From: Okapia johnstoni
Taxonomy: Eukaryota > Chordata > Mammalia > Artiodactyla > Giraffidae
Direction of reading: 5' to 3'
Length of the DNA stretch: 64,000 nucleotides
Assembly (NCBI GenBank): GCA_024291935.2
Contig: CM044311.1
Coordinates: 25,176,001 to 25,240,000, forward strand
Positions 1 through 11,772 of this stretch are shown piece after piece; the first letter of the stretch is position 1, and the number at the start of each line of letters is the position of its first letter. Made by a program: the position numbers and the translations under genes. The notes beneath the pieces were generated by a model that was not told the DNA's origin, did no database searches, and was given only the letters and a program-made list of their open reading frames with translations.

Positions 1-19
1 ACACACACACACACACACA
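1..19. repeat. (AC)n microsatellite, cut by window edge
   Basis: Nine AC units at the left edge; the array probably continues outside the window. Confidence 0.95.
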
Positions 20-1004
20 TATCCATTTATAAGAAATACCAAAAAATGTAGCGAAATGAATAAAAAATTACTGTAAAAGACAAAAAAAGGCATAGTTGTG
101 TCTGTGTGGATACAGCCTACAGACTCTATCAAAAAATGTAAGGACAAATCTAAGGCTCATAATCACAAAATGCACATTTTATGAAATAACATTCTGCTAA
201 CCATCCTGAGCTGAATTTTCAAATAAGCCATCCTTTGCTCTCAAATAAGCCTGCCCTTTGCTCTCACCCCACCAGGCCGACCACAGTGATTATGTTGTCC
301 TGTTGACCCCCATCATGTTACTGGATGTAATTCTCCTGTCTGGTTTTTTTTTTTTTTTCCCCACGTGTGACTACATTGGAAAACCCTCCTTGGCTTCTGC
401 CTTGCAGAGAGAGCCCTCAAAAATCTGGAGCTGACAACTTGCATCAATATCTCTGACATGTGAGCAAGCAGACTTTTCACATTCAAAGTGATTTTGCTTT
501 TTAAATAACTAACTTTGGTTGCAAAAGTCCCAATGAAGATTACCCTTGTTTTCAAATATATGCATATGCATTATTTGTAGGACATTTGTTTGAGATGCTG
601 TATCTATACCATATGCATATTCATGAGTGTATGCTTATCTCTACACTGTATATTTGCTAACTTGGGCAAACATTACTTGGTCCTTAAGAACCACAAAAAA
701 TATGACCTTATGTTGCTTTGCTTTTGAAACCTACAGTCTGAGAAAACTGCAGTCACTACAGAAATTACAAAGACAGTGATTTAGAGCAGTCATTTTTATC
801 TGGTGGTACAAATTGTTAACAACAACAACAAAAAAACTAAAATAGTCAAGAGAGTGGTGACTAAGTAGGAGAATGGTTTATCTAGCACAATAGCAGCATA
901 GATATTATAGATAGAAAAAAAAGTATAATAAATTCATAAACATGATATAAAACCACAAGTAGAATACTAAATGCTTCCTTTTTGTTAGTATGAAACACAG
1001 TCTG
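20..1004. other. Single-copy stretch, nothing recognised
   Basis: No gene or repeat family was recognised. The only notable item is a 15-base T run at 344-358. Open frames here are short and have no recognisable domain. Confidence 0.5.
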
Positions 1005-1027
1005 GTTTTGTTTGTTTGTTTGTTTGT
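1005..1027. repeat. (TTTG)n simple repeat
   Basis: About five TTTG units about 30 bases before the SINE at 1057; may be unrelated to it, because this SINE family carries its tail at the other end. Confidence 0.8.
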
Positions 1028-1056
1028 ATTTTAGGAGATACTGTGTGATCTTGATC

Positions 1057-1253
1057 CCAGGTAGCTCAGTGGTAAAGAATCTGCCTGCTAAGGCAGGAGA
1101 CACAGGAGATGCGATCCCTGGGTTCAATCCCTGTGTTGGGGATGACTACTTGCTCCAGTATTCTTGCTTAGAGAATCCCATGGACATAGGAACCTGGCAG
1201 GCTAGAATCCATGGGGTTTCAAAGAGTCAGATACAACTGAGAACTGAGCACAG
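1057..1253 (+). mobile_element. Bov-tA-type SINE
   Basis: The tRNA-derived head has the A-box region (GTAGCTCAGTGGTAAAGAAT) and a B-box region near GGTTCAATCCC. It is followed by the ruminant body (CTCCAGTATTCTTGC, then GAGAATCCCATGGAC) and the shared BovB-like 3' end (GAGTCAGATACAACTGAG). This 3' end is what allows BovB enzymes to mobilise the family in trans (established knowledge). The copy is diverged from the family pattern, and no clear target-site duplication is visible. Confidence 0.9.
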
Positions 1254-2074
1254 ATGCACGTGTATACCTGATACAGTTCTACCAAACTTCAGACTATTGA
1301 AACCAACATTTCTGCCCTTGACATTGAAGAAAGCTGAGTTCCATCTGTTAGTTCATTCTGTCATGTGTTCCATGGTGTCTGGATAACTTCTTTTGTAAAT
1401 GTATCAATCATCCCTGGGTAAGAGAGATTTAAGAAGTCAAAAACAATGATGCTAACATTTACAAACTTTGTGACTTCTCTACTTCCAGATTGATCTTTTT
1501 AAGATCCAAACAAAATCATTCTGTGGGTACTTAGCACTAAAATAACTATGGTGAAAAAGCCTTTTCTTACATATTTCAAGTTTTTGACACTGCATTTTGA
1601 GGCTCTGGCTTTGTTTTTAACAGTGTTGTGTATTCAGTATATGATTATTTACCCTTTGTATCTCCCATTCACATATTGATCATCTTCTAGAGTATCACAG
1701 ACAGAAAACAGGTCAGTGCAGTTTAGCATAGAAGCACCATATAGTAATACAGAAACCTGTAGTTCTTAGCCACTGTCTTCAATATTATTAAAATTTTATA
1801 AGAAAAAGGAAACTTTTAAAATAGCATTGCAATTTTTGTTTTGCATATGAGAAGAAACTATATGGCATCAAGCACTTGGATCTGGAATTGTAAAAAAAAA
1901 TAGCTAAAGATGACCTGAAGTCCCAAAGAAAAGTTGGAGGAGAATGAAAGAAATAGAAAGTGAGTAATATGGGTGCTTTAGTATCACTTTTCTTTGGGAG
2001 GATATCCCCTACTAATCCTCATTTGTCCCACAAAGTAGATGTGTTCACTTGAAAATTTAATAAAACACTCAACT
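1254..2074. other. Single-copy stretch, nothing recognised
   Basis: AT-rich sequence between a SINE and a BovB fragment. No coding or repeat signature was seen on either strand. Confidence 0.5.
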
Positions 2075-3178
2075 ACCCTTCTACTTCTGCTTTAGTGACT
2101 ATGCCAAAGCCTTTGACTGTGTGGATCACAAAAAACTGTGGAAAATTCTTCAAGAGATGGGAATAACAGACCAACCTGTCCTGCCTCCTGAGAAACCTGT
2201 ATGCAAGTCAAGAAGCAACAGTTAGAACTGGACATGGAACAACAGACTGGTTCCAAATCAGGAAAGGAGTACGTCAAGGCTATATATTGTCACCCTGCTT
2301 ATTTAACTTCTATGCAGAGTACATCGTGTGAAATGCTGGGCTGGATGAAACACAAGCAGGAATCAAGATTGTTGGGAGAAATATGAATAACCTCAGATAT
2401 GCAGGTGACACCACCCTTATGGCAGAAAGCGAAGAGGAACTAAAGAGCCTCTTGATGAAAGCAAAAGAGGAGAGTGAAAAAGCTGGCTTAAAACTCAACA
2501 TTCAAAAAACTAAGATCATGTCATCTAGTCTCATCACTTCATGCCAAATAGACGGGGAAACAATGGAAACAGAGACTTTATTTTTTTGGGCCCCCAAATC
2601 ACTGCAGATGGTGACTGCAGCCATGACATTAAAAGACACTAGCTCCTTGGAAGAAAAGCTATGCCCAAGCTAGACAGCATATTAAAAAGCAGAGACATTA
2701 CTTTGCCAACAAAGTCCATCTAGTCAAAGCTATGATTTTTCCAGTAGTCATGTATGGATGCGAGAGTTGGACTATAAAGAAAGCTGAGAGCAGAAGAATT
2801 GATGTTTTTGAACTGTGGTGTTGGAGAAGACTCTTGAGAGTCCCTTGGACTGCAGGAAGACTGCAAGAAACGAGTCAATCCTAAAGGAAATCAGCCCTAA
2901 ATATTCATTGGAAGGACTGATGCTGAAGCTGAAACTTCAATACTTTTGCCACCTGATGCAAAGGACTGACTCATTGAAAAAGACCCTGATGCTGTGAAAG
3001 ATTGAAGGCAGGGGGAGAAGGGGACGACATAGGATGAGATGGTTGGATGGCATCACTGACTCAATGGACATGAGTTTGAGCAAGCTCCAGGAGTTGGTGA
3101 TCGACAGGGAAGCCTGACATGCCACAGTCCATAGGGTCGCAAAGATTTGGACACGATTGAGAGACTGAACTGAACTGA
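2075..3178 (+). mobile_element. BovB LINE fragment, reverse transcriptase 3' half
   Basis: This 5'-truncated BovB (RTE clade) copy covers the C-terminal half of the reverse transcriptase and the 3' end, finishing in the GAACTGAACTGAA tail. Short translated pieces show the palm and thumb region, but the frame is broken several times (stop before 2383, stop after 2670, further breaks to 2997). The catalytic box at 2398-2409 reads Tyr-Ala-Gly-Asp instead of Tyr-Ala-Asp-Asp. The copy cannot make an active enzyme. BovB is known to have entered ruminants by horizontal transfer. Duplicated target sites are not clear. Confidence 0.95.
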
Positions 3179-3632
3179 ATCCTTCCTTTGTCTCAGACCC
3201 AAGTAAATAACAAAAGATGATACATTTCAGACAACTTTCCAAATTATCAAAAGCTAATAATGATTCTAGTTCTATTTTAGCTTTTCTGGTAATTGAGAAA
3301 ATTCAGAATCATTTTACTTACTATAATATGAAAAATAAAGTTATCTTTAATAAAGATAGCTATATTGTGTTTGCAGAGATAGTATACAGTACTGAGTCTG
3401 AGTCCTATGGCTGAGATAAGGCTATTTACTTAAAATTTTTCTGCATACTTTGTTGCCATTCCCACGGGATTACAGAAAAGTTTATAGGAGACTCTCTAAA
3501 TTAATTTTGCCAGTTAATAGCATTAAATTCCCACCAAAATATATTATAATATGTGGCTTTTGCACTATATACATTCTCCCTTCCTTGCATCATAATTTTA
3601 ACTATTACAAAGAAGATTATAATCATAATTTA
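3179..3632. other. Single-copy stretch, nothing recognised
   Basis: AT-rich spacer between the BovB tail and the next SINE; no element recognised. Confidence 0.5.
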
Positions 3633-3797
3633 GGGGCTTTCCTGGTGGCTTAATTGGTAAAAAATCACCAGCAATGCAGGAGACCTGGGTCCGATCCCTG
3701 GGTTGGGAACATTCCCTGGAAGAGGAAATGGCAGTCCACTCAAGTATTCTTGCCTGGAAAATCCCATGGACAGAGGAGACTGGTGGGCTCCAGTCAA
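3633..3797 (+). mobile_element. Bov-tA-type SINE, 3' end lost
   Basis: Begins with GGGGCTTTCCTGGTGGCTTA and runs through the GATCCCTGGGTTGGGAA and AGTATTCTTGCCTGG blocks. It stops after GTGGGCTCCAGTC, so the last ~40 bases of the family are missing. Confidence 0.9.
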
Positions 3798-5035
3798 AAA
3801 AATACCCAGATGGATTTACATGATGATTTACTACAAGAATCTAAGATATTGACAAATTTTTTTAACAAGCCAAGCATAGAATTTAATATTTGTATCCCTG
3901 ACAAATAATAAGTATTAATAATTTATCCAAGTGATTCTTTTTTTATGCTTAAAATGCTGTTTAAAGGCCAAGGCAGGGAAACTGAATTCCAGGGAAATTC
4001 CAGAAGTTAAGGTATCAAATTATACAGGAAATCATATATCGTAATCTCTCAATATCTGAGGTTAAATTTAGGCATTCAAACACTGAAGAAGGAATTAGTC
4101 TCCATCTTTCATTACAAACATTTATTTGCACCCAAAGGAAGTCTATAATTTTCTCTTACCCTCTTCCCACCTCTAAACAGTATTCCAGGTAGTCGACAAA
4201 TAAAAGAAAACTGCTGGAAATGCAGCTGCAGTGAAGGCTACTTTCATTCTTTTCAGGGGGACCCAGCAACCACGGATTTCAACAACCAACTGCCGTTGCT
4301 TTTTCCTCTGGCATTTTTGTTAAAGCGTGTGATTTCTATTTTATATACATGCAAATTTTATTAGCACCAGAATGATTTCTTTTCCATTCAGAGGAAGTCA
4401 TAACTTAAGACCATGACTGAATACTCTATATTTTGTTTTGCTTTTCCAAACTGAATGTTACTACCAGAACACATTTATTGAACCTAACAGGGTGCAGCTT
4501 TTTCCCTGAAAGGTAGAATTACATATGGTACCACACGGAGGTCTTGAGAGGCTAAATTAAAAGCCAGGGAACTAAGTACACATACAAAGTATACATAGTA
4601 CAGTTACTCATTTATTGTAAATGAGATAGAATGAAACGCTGAGTGTGGGTAAAGGAAACAATTACCTGCTTATGAAGTAGTCCTTATATTTTTCAAGCTT
4701 TGCCTCATTTCTCAATTTGCAGCTTAAATATGCCTTACAAATGTATATAATGAAAAGTTCTTAGAAATAATTGATGAAGCAGATAAAAAATATGCAAAAC
4801 TCTCAATGGTTACTTTTTTGTTAGCAGGGCTATGTGTTTCCCTGGCTTGTTCTGCTTTGTATTTGCACCAAAACTTAAAGGTTCCAGAGACCTTTTGGAA
4901 AAAAGCCAGTAAGTGATGTTGCAGCCAGTGAGCAAGAGAAATGTCTCTTTCATTAACCAGCAATTACGTAGCAATTATATATCAATCTGAAGTGGCTGTT
5001 GTATTTCCATAATGAAAATAGAGCAATGGTTTATT
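3798..5035. other. Single-copy stretch, nothing recognised
   Basis: About 1.2 kb with no lineage-specific repeat and no reading frame of interest. This is one of the longer single-copy blocks in the left half of the window. Confidence 0.5.
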
Positions 5036-5403
5036 TTTTTCCAGCTCTATTAAGGTATGATTGATAAATAAAAATCATATCTATTTAGGCCGTATAGTGT
5101 GATGCTTCAGATTTTTGTTAGTGTATAAAGTGATGGTTAAATATACTTTTCCATTGTGAAATGATTACCACCATCAAGCTAACACATCCCTTAACTCAAG
5201 GGTTCGCATCCTCTAGGATCTAATGCCTAATGATTTGAGGTGCAGCTGATGTTATAACAGTAGAAATAAGCCATGCAATAAATGCAATGCACTTGAATCA
5301 TCTTGAAATTATCCACCCCACCCCCAGTCTGCGGAAAAATTTCTTCCACGAAACCAGTTTCTTTCGCCAAAAACCTTGGGAGCTGCTGCATTAACTCACA
5401 TAA

Positions 5404-5450
<47 letters not shown>

Positions 5451-6195
5451 GTGTAGTGGAAATAACTGAGATTTACACTTCTAACAAACTTCAAGCATAT
5501 GCAATACTGTATGTGTAACTGTAATCACCGTGCTGACTATTGTATCCCTAGCATTTATTCATCTTATAACTGAAAATTTGACCAACCTCTCTTAATCTCC
5601 CCCACCGCCCAGCCCTTCACATCCACCATTCTAATCTATGACTCTAAGTTTCACTTTTTTACATTCTATACGTAAACGAGATACTAGAGAGTCTTTCTTT
5701 CTCTGATTTATTTCACTTAGCATAAAGTCCTCCAACTTCATCCATGTTGTAGCAAACAGCAGGATTTCCTTTTTTGATGTTTGAATACTATTCCATTGTG
5801 TGTATATAATACCACAAAAATGCTAACTGGAACATGGAATAGTGCTCAACAGCACTAATCATCAAGGAAACACAAAACAAAACCACAAGGAAATATCATT
5901 TCACACCTCTTTTGACGGCCAGCATCAGGAAGACAAGGTGCAACAAATGTTAGCAAGGGGGTGGAGAAGAGGGAATATAGACTGGTACAGCCATCATGGG
6001 AAACAATACAGAAAACATAGAAATATTGTCCAATCCAGCATTCCACTTCTAGGTGTATATCTGAAGAAAATGAGATCTGTATTTTGAAGGGTTATCTAAA
6101 GTCCCATGTTCACTGTAGCATTATTCACAGTAGTCAAGGTATGGAAACAACCTAAGTGTTGCTTCCATGAATGGATAAAGCAATTGTGTATTTTG
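5036..6195 (-). mobile_element. Ancient L1 3' end with inverted 5' segment
   Basis: Positions 5036-5817 read as the 3' end of an old L1M-type element on the minus strand, with a GT microsatellite inside at 5407-5454. Positions 5843-6195 read as L1 ORF2 C-terminal sequence on the plus strand; an 81-codon open piece (5842-6087) is a decayed ORF2 end. In L1 coordinates the two parts abut: the plus part ends where the minus part begins, near the motif for TGGTATATACATACAATGG. That is the layout left by twin priming. The copy is heavily mutated and predates ruminants. Confidence 0.8.
5407..5454. repeat. (GT)n microsatellite inside L1
   Basis: About 18 uninterrupted GT units followed by GTATGTATGTGTGT, in the L1 3' region where many L1M copies carry a TG tract. 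Confidence 0.95.
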
Positions 6196-6545
6196 CCTGT
6201 GAGTGTGATGCCCTGGAAAGAACACAGAGGAAAAAGCAGTTCCACTAAGTCTAAACCACCCACTGAAAGGAGTCTCTTTTTGTCCCTTATTTGTAAATGA
6301 GTGGGTTGGAACAGAGAGCATCAGTTATCCACATAAGCTTTCTAGCTCTCTAAAGAGCTAAGAATGAAAATAAAATCTCGATGTTGTAACCATTCTGAAA
6401 GTAGAAATCTATAGAATTCGTTTGAATTACTCAAGTGTATATTCTATAATTTTGTTATTTTATGTAAATATGGTCTCATTGTAACTTGAGCAATTGACTG
6501 GAACTTTCCAGTGAAATTCTCAACAGTTCTTTTTTTTTTATGTCT
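6196..6545. other. Single-copy spacer, nothing recognised
   Basis: Lies between two old L1 pieces and may be L1 sequence too decayed to recognise. Confidence 0.4.
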
Positions 6546-6690
6546 AGATCAGCTTTATTCATAATCACTAAACACTGGAACCAACATAATGTCCTTCAAT
6601 CGAATGTGATATCCATAAAACGGGATACTACTAAGAAATATTCCACTGATAGTAGAGTTAATAATATTGATGGATATTAATTGCATTATA
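6546..6690 (+). mobile_element. Diverged L1 ORF2 3' fragment
   Basis: Matches the L1 ORF2 end order on the plus strand (TTTATTCATAATCACTAAA, then CACTGGAACCAACATAATGT, then GGATACTACTAAGAAATATT). Strongly diverged. Confidence 0.6.
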
Positions 6691-7280
6691 GTAATTTAAA
6701 GAAGCAAGACTCAAAGATCAAATAGGCTAAAATTCTAGCGAAGGAAATTCTTGCAAGGCAAAGTTTTGTTCACAAAACATTTACATGATCTCCAGGGGCA
6801 GCAGTAGGGGAAGTCTCACCAGATCTTTTTCTTTTTTCCTCCTTCCCCATCATCTCTCTCTCTCCTGTATCTTTCTCTTCTGTTTCAATAAAATTAAAAT
6901 TAGAGAAACACTGGATTCTGAAATGCTTTCCTTTTTTCTGGGATTATCCAAACATAATATTCCTTTTCTTTTTACTCCCTTCTGTTCTTGGTTTCACATA
7001 TTAGTAGGATTCACAAGGCAAAACTGTGAGATAATATCCTCATCATATTGTCATCCTTGCAACACAAATCTTAAGTCATTGACTCCTGGTTCTGATTGAC
7101 CCCCACCATCCGCTTCATCCAGACACAGAATTTCTCCCTCATGACTCAACCTGTATTTCTCAGGTTCAAGAACTCTATTGTTTCTCCTCTTTTCAATTCT
7201 CCTCTAAAACATTTTTCAAGAAAAAAAAAAGACTTTTTCAAACCCTGGTACATTGATTATTTTGTATTAGAGTAATTCAA
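6691..7280. other. Single-copy stretch, nothing recognised
   Basis: Includes a pyrimidine-rich tract around 6820-6880. A 104-codon open frame at 6785-7099 has no recognisable domain and is treated as chance. Confidence 0.5.
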
Positions 7281-7520
7281 TTTGGTTCAGTTCAGTTCAG
7301 TCACTCAGTCATGTCTGACTCTCTGCGACCCCATGAACTACAGCACGCCAGGCCTCCCTGTCCATCACCAACTCCCGGGGCCTACCTAAACTCATCATTG
7401 AGTCGGTGATGCCATCCAACCATCTCATCCTCTGTCGTCCGCTTCTCCTCCTGCCCTCAATCTTTCCCAGCATCAGGGTATTTTCAATGAGCCAGCTCTT
7501 TGCATCAGGTGGCCAAAGTA
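7281..7520 (-). mobile_element. BovB LINE 3' end
   Basis: Reads from the tail repeat GTTCAGTTCAGTTCAG into the reverse complement of the BovB 3' coding end (GCCATCCAACCATCTCATCC, CAATCTTTCCCAGCATCAGG). Strongly 5' truncated. Confidence 0.95.
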
Positions 7521-7602
7521 GGTGAATTATTCTTATTAATCAAGGTTTATTACTTGGCAGACTCATATGTGTTCTCACATTTTAGCTCCATGATAGGTAA
7601 GT

Positions 7603-7853
7603 GTGTGTGCGTGTGTGTGTGTGTGTGTGTGCGCGCGCGCTAAGTCACTTCAGTTGTGTCCATCTCTTTGCGACCCCATGGACTATAGCCTGCCAGGCTC
7701 CTCTGTCCATGGGATTCTCCAGACAAGAATACTGAAGTGGGTTGCCATGCTCTCCACCAGTGGATCTTCCTGACTCTGGGATCTAACTTGTGTCTCTTGC
7801 ATCTCCTACATTGGTAGGCAAGTTCTTAACCACTGACACCGTCTGGGAAACTC
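7603..7853 (-). mobile_element. Bov-tA SINE with (CA)n/(CG)n tail and target-site duplication
   Basis: The SINE body occupies about 7641-7853 on the minus strand; its 3' tail is the GT/GC microsatellite at 7603-7640. It is flanked by an 11-bp perfect direct repeat, GATAGGTAAGT at 7592-7602 and 7854-7864, which marks the insertion site and shows that the microsatellite belongs to the element. Confidence 0.95.
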
Positions 7854-7864
7854 GATAGGTAAGT

Positions 7865-8830
7865 AGGGATTTGTTTTTCCTTAATATGAGATTTCAAGCT
7901 TTGATGTTCAGGCAAGAGTTTCTCTAAGTGAAAGGTGTTTCTATAATCTTTTTTTTTTTCTTGCTTGCACTTCTTATGTTTATTTTCCTTAGACCAAGTT
8001 CAAGTTCTCAACATCTTAAAAGAGAATTTTTAAGTATGTTTTATCAAAATGTTTCAAAAGTTTTTTTTTTCCTTTAATAATATGTGAGACGACATTCAAA
8101 GACTATGGCATTCTTTCCTCTTATTTGGCCATTTACGAACACAATAATTACTTGATTGTGTCCAGTACTAATTTTCCTCACAAAATTGATTCCCTTCTGG
8201 GTATAACATACCCACTCAAGGAGGAGACCTGCATTAGAGACGTCATGGTTAAAACAGCAATTCTAACTAGAGATTGTGAGACTATATCACACTCTCTTTC
8301 ATAGAGCAAAGATTTGTAGAAACACACTATTAGAATTTATTGTATTAATAAATTACCACATTGTGTTTTATATTGCTATTGTACATAATCATGAATAAAA
8401 TTTTAATGCAACTTTTAATTTTCTTTCAAGACTTCATTTCTCAAAAACCCAATAAACTGCAGCATTCTATGACCTTGAGTGCTGGTTAATTTTGTCTCTT
8501 TTTAGGATGGAAATGTATTTTCTTTGTACTATCAAAGCTGTAATAACATGTAAGTTATGATTCTTTCCCTATCATTGAATGTGTACAACTGCATTAGAAG
8601 GAATACATTTGAGTCATATCAGAATTATGAACAAAATAGAGCAAGATATAATGACTCAAAAAGACAACATTTAGAAATTTAATATATTCGATCAAGGCAA
8701 TTTTGCATGAGGTTAATAACATTTTGTTTTTGTAAACAATTAAAGCAAAGATATAGAAACAAATTTCTTTTCCAAGAGCAGAAGGTTATGCCTCTTCCAT
8801 AACACACAGAAGTGAATTACAGTCAACTGC
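7865..8830. other. Single-copy stretch, nothing recognised
   Basis: AT-rich, with short T runs at 7950-7960 and 8060-8071. No feature was supported. Confidence 0.5.
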
Positions 8831-9392
8831 AATTGTTGTTGTTATTGTTATTCACTCACTAAGTTGTCTGACTCTTTGCAACCCCAGGGACTGCAGCATG
8901 CCAGGCTTCCCTGTCCTTCACCATCTCCCAGAGCTTGCTCAAACTCATGTCCATTGAGTTGGTGATGTCATCCAACCATCTCATCCTCTGTTGTCCCCTT
9001 CTCCTACCTTCAATCTTTCCCAGCATCAGGATCTTTCCAATGAGTTGGTTCTTCACATCAGGTGATCAAAAGATTACAGCTTCAGCATCAGTCCTTCCAA
9101 TGAATATTCAGGACTGATTTCCTTTAGGATTGACTGATCTGATACCCTTACTGTTCAAGGGATTCTCAAGAGTCTTCTCCAGCACCACAGTTCAAAAGCA
9201 CTGATATGCATACATGACAACTGGAAAAACCATAGCTTTAACAATATGAACCTCTGTTGGCAAAGAAATGTCTGTTTTTTAATATGCTGTCTGGGCTTGT
9301 CATAGCTTTTCTTCCAAGGGCATGCATCTTTTAACTTTGGCTGAAGTCACCATCCACAGTGATTTTGGAGCCTAAGAAAATAAAGTCTGTCC
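8831..9392 (-). mobile_element. BovB LINE 3' fragment
   Basis: Minus-strand BovB running from its 3' end (a GTTGTTGTTATTGTTATT tail, then CACTCACTAAGTTGTCTGAC) back into the reverse-transcriptase thumb region, ending near GATTTTGGAGCCTAAGAAAA. It ends about ten bases before the left arm of the 9403-9515 hairpin. Confidence 0.95.
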
Positions 9393-9402
9393 CGGATTCT
9401 TT

Positions 9403-9515
9403 ATTACGTTATTGATAGCATAAAGAAATATAATTGATTTTTAAAATTTGGCATTCTGTCACAGAAGAAAATTTTAAAAATCAATTATATTTCTTTATGT
9501 TATCAATAATGTAAT
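9403..9515. repeat. Near-perfect inverted repeat, 47-bp arms
   Basis: The left arm 9403-9449 and right arm 9469-9515 pair at 45 of 47 positions around a 19-base loop (9450-9468). The arms are very AT-rich. The two differences are both C in the reverse-complemented left arm against T in the right. No known transposon ends were recognised. The position just beyond a BovB breakpoint suggests a local fold-back copying event rather than a transposon (inference). Confidence 0.9.
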
Positions 9516-9611
9516 TTTTTAAATCCACATATAAAAGGCATCAAACAGAATTCTCAAAAATCAATTTAGCCTATTGAGAGAGTCAATTCCTAGGCAGGTT
9601 GATAAGAAGTC

Positions 9612-10219
9612 TGTGGGTCCCCAAGGAGAGAGGGGTCTGGGGTTCTCAAGGAGGAGATAGGGGTTTGGAATTCTCAAGGAAGAGGAAAGGACAAAAGTTT
9701 TTTTTTCCCTCTACATTCCTTAGTCACATAAAAGTTTTTTTCTTTAAGCTTTGAACTGAGGTTTACACAACAAACAACTCAGTTTAAACTCTCTATGAGG
9801 GGGGTTATATAGCAACAATGTATCCTACTTGAGGACAGTTTCTCCTTCCTGAAAACCTTCAGACTAATCCTGATATTTTAACATGTATATTATGGGAGTG
9901 GGTCTGGTAGGATCTTTCTATTGTTAAATTCTAATCCTGTTATCCTAAAATGTAAACTGTGGGAGTGGGTGGGTCTGATAAAATTTTCACAAACTTGAGA
10001 TATTCTTTTGATTTATTGTAATGACTAATTAAAAAATATGTAACTCCCTTGCTAATACTAGCAAGGGGGGCACTCTCCATCCCCCTTCTGATGTCTGTGT
10101 CAGAAGCTTTCTGTCCCTTTTCTTACTTTAATAAAACTCGGCTACACAAAAGCTCTTGAGTGGTCAAGTCTGGTCCCCAGTCCGAAGCTAAATCTTCTTT
10201 GGAGATCATGAATCCTACA
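9612..10219 (+). mobile_element. Probable solo LTR of a ruminant endogenous retrovirus
   Basis: Starts with TGTGGGTCCCCAAGG and ends GAATCCTACA, so it has TG...CA ends. It has a TATA-like box near 9807, a polyadenylation signal AATAAA at 10130-10135, and a GT-rich stretch after it. An imperfect duplication (~70 bp; the shared core is CTAATCCTG...GGGAGTGGG, at about 9863-9930 and 9933-9990) lies in the U3 region, as retroviral enhancers often show. No flanking gag or pol is visible. A matching target duplication was not found, so the left end is uncertain. Confidence 0.7.
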
Positions 10220-10586
10220 TCATTCACCATAAGCTAATCACTATTGTATGTAATACCTCCAAACTTAAATTTAGAAAACATCTCTAAGATAATTTTTGAA
10301 AATCTAAATAGCTGGAGATCTTTACAGATTAGAAAAATCAATATGTTTAGTCATTAATTCTCCCTTGATTGATTGATATATTCAAAAACAATTCTCAACA
10401 GTATTCCAGCAATTTTTAAATAGAAATTGGTGAGCTGATTATAATATTAACATACAAGTTTAAAACACCAAAAACATTCAAAACAGAACAATGTATTGGC
10501 AGGACTTACACTATTTGACATATATATTTTCTTTAAAACTATATTAATTAAGAGATTAGATATTAGCTTAAGATAGACATATAGAT
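10220..10586. other. Single-copy stretch, nothing recognised
   Basis: AT-rich spacer between the LTR and a dimeric SINE. Confidence 0.5.
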
Positions 10587-10911
10587 GGACTTCTCTGGTA
10601 GCTCAGCTGGTAAAGAATCCACCTGCAATGCAGGAGACCCTGGTTAGATTCCTGGCTCAGGAAGATACCCTGGAGATGGGATAGAATAACCATTCCAGTG
10701 TTCTTAGGCTTTCTTGGTGACCCAGATGGTAAAGAATTCACCTGCAGTGTGGGAGACCTGGGTTCACTCCCTGGGTTGGGAAGATCCCCTGGAGAAGGAA
10801 ATGGCAACCCACTCCAGTATTCTTGCCTGGAGAATCTCATGGACAGAGGAGCCTGGTGGGGCTCCATGGGGTCGAAAAGACTCGGACATGACTGAGTGAC
10901 TTCACTCACTC
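10587..10911 (+). mobile_element. Dimeric Bov-A2-like SINE
   Basis: Two SINE heads in tandem: the first at 10587-10703 is truncated after ATTCCAGTGTTCTTAGG, the second at 10704-10911 is complete to GACTGAGTGACTTCACTCAC. A short direct repeat ATAGAT flanks it (10581-10586 and 10912-10917). Confidence 0.9.
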
Positions 10912-10917
10912 ATAGAT

Positions 10918-11396
10918 ATTATAGAGATGGCATTCAGAAATCACCCTTAATCTTTTCTTTGGCTATGAAATGCATATCTTTTGTAGTACGATGTCAATTT
11001 TGAGGCTTCCCATTCTTAGAGACAAGATCACTTCTCACTTGTTTAGCTGCTGTCACACATCAGAAATTTCCTTAATGGAAATATTTCGTCCAAGCACTTT
11101 GCAAAAGCAGCCCCATCTTTTCTGAGTTCTTCTCTGACATTTATTAAAAGATATCTGGCTACCAGTATTCAACTTCATCTATTCAAGGACTGGTTGAGAT
11201 TTTTATTTTGAAATCTCAACGTTCTAACACAGCTCTGGCCCAGTGTGCATTCCTGAATCAAATGTCTAAAATTTTCTCAACCTGAACAGGGATGCCAAAA
11301 GTAGACTTTAATATGCCTTCTCAATGGTGCCCCTCTCACTCTTTTTGGAGAATGCCCAAGCACTCCAGTCCTATTCTTTTCTCCTCCCTCATGCAC
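10918..11396. other. Single-copy stretch, nothing recognised
   Basis: No repeat or coding signal found between two SINEs. Confidence 0.5.
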
Positions 11397-11404
11397 AGAT
11401 TCCA

Positions 11405-11630
11405 ATGCGTTGTGCTGTGCTCCTTCAGTTGTGTCTGACTCTTTGCAACCCCATGAACTGTAAACCGCCAGGTTCCTCTGTCCATGGGATTTTTCAGGTA
11501 CGAATACTGGAGTGAGTTGTCATTTCCTCCTCCAGGGAAACCTTCTGACCCAGGTATCAAACCCACATCTCCTGGGTCTCCTGCATTGGCAAGCAGATTC
11601 TTTACCACTGAGCCACCTTGGAAGTCCACA
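11405..11630 (-). mobile_element. Bov-tA SINE, full length
   Basis: A complete element from the 3' end (CTTCAGTTGTGTCTGACTCT) back to the head (CCACTGAGCCACCTTGGAAG). Direct repeats AGATTCCA at 11397-11404 and 11631-11638 mark the target site. Confidence 0.93.
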
Positions 11631-11772
11631 AGATTCCAGTAGCCATTTCCAAATAGTGTCTGAATTAGACAAATGACAAGAAATGAGTGGAGGAATGACT
11701 TTATCTCAATCCTCCTTATCCTGGCATTCTAATCCAATTACTTTAATAATAGCCTTAAGGCTATTGAAAAAG

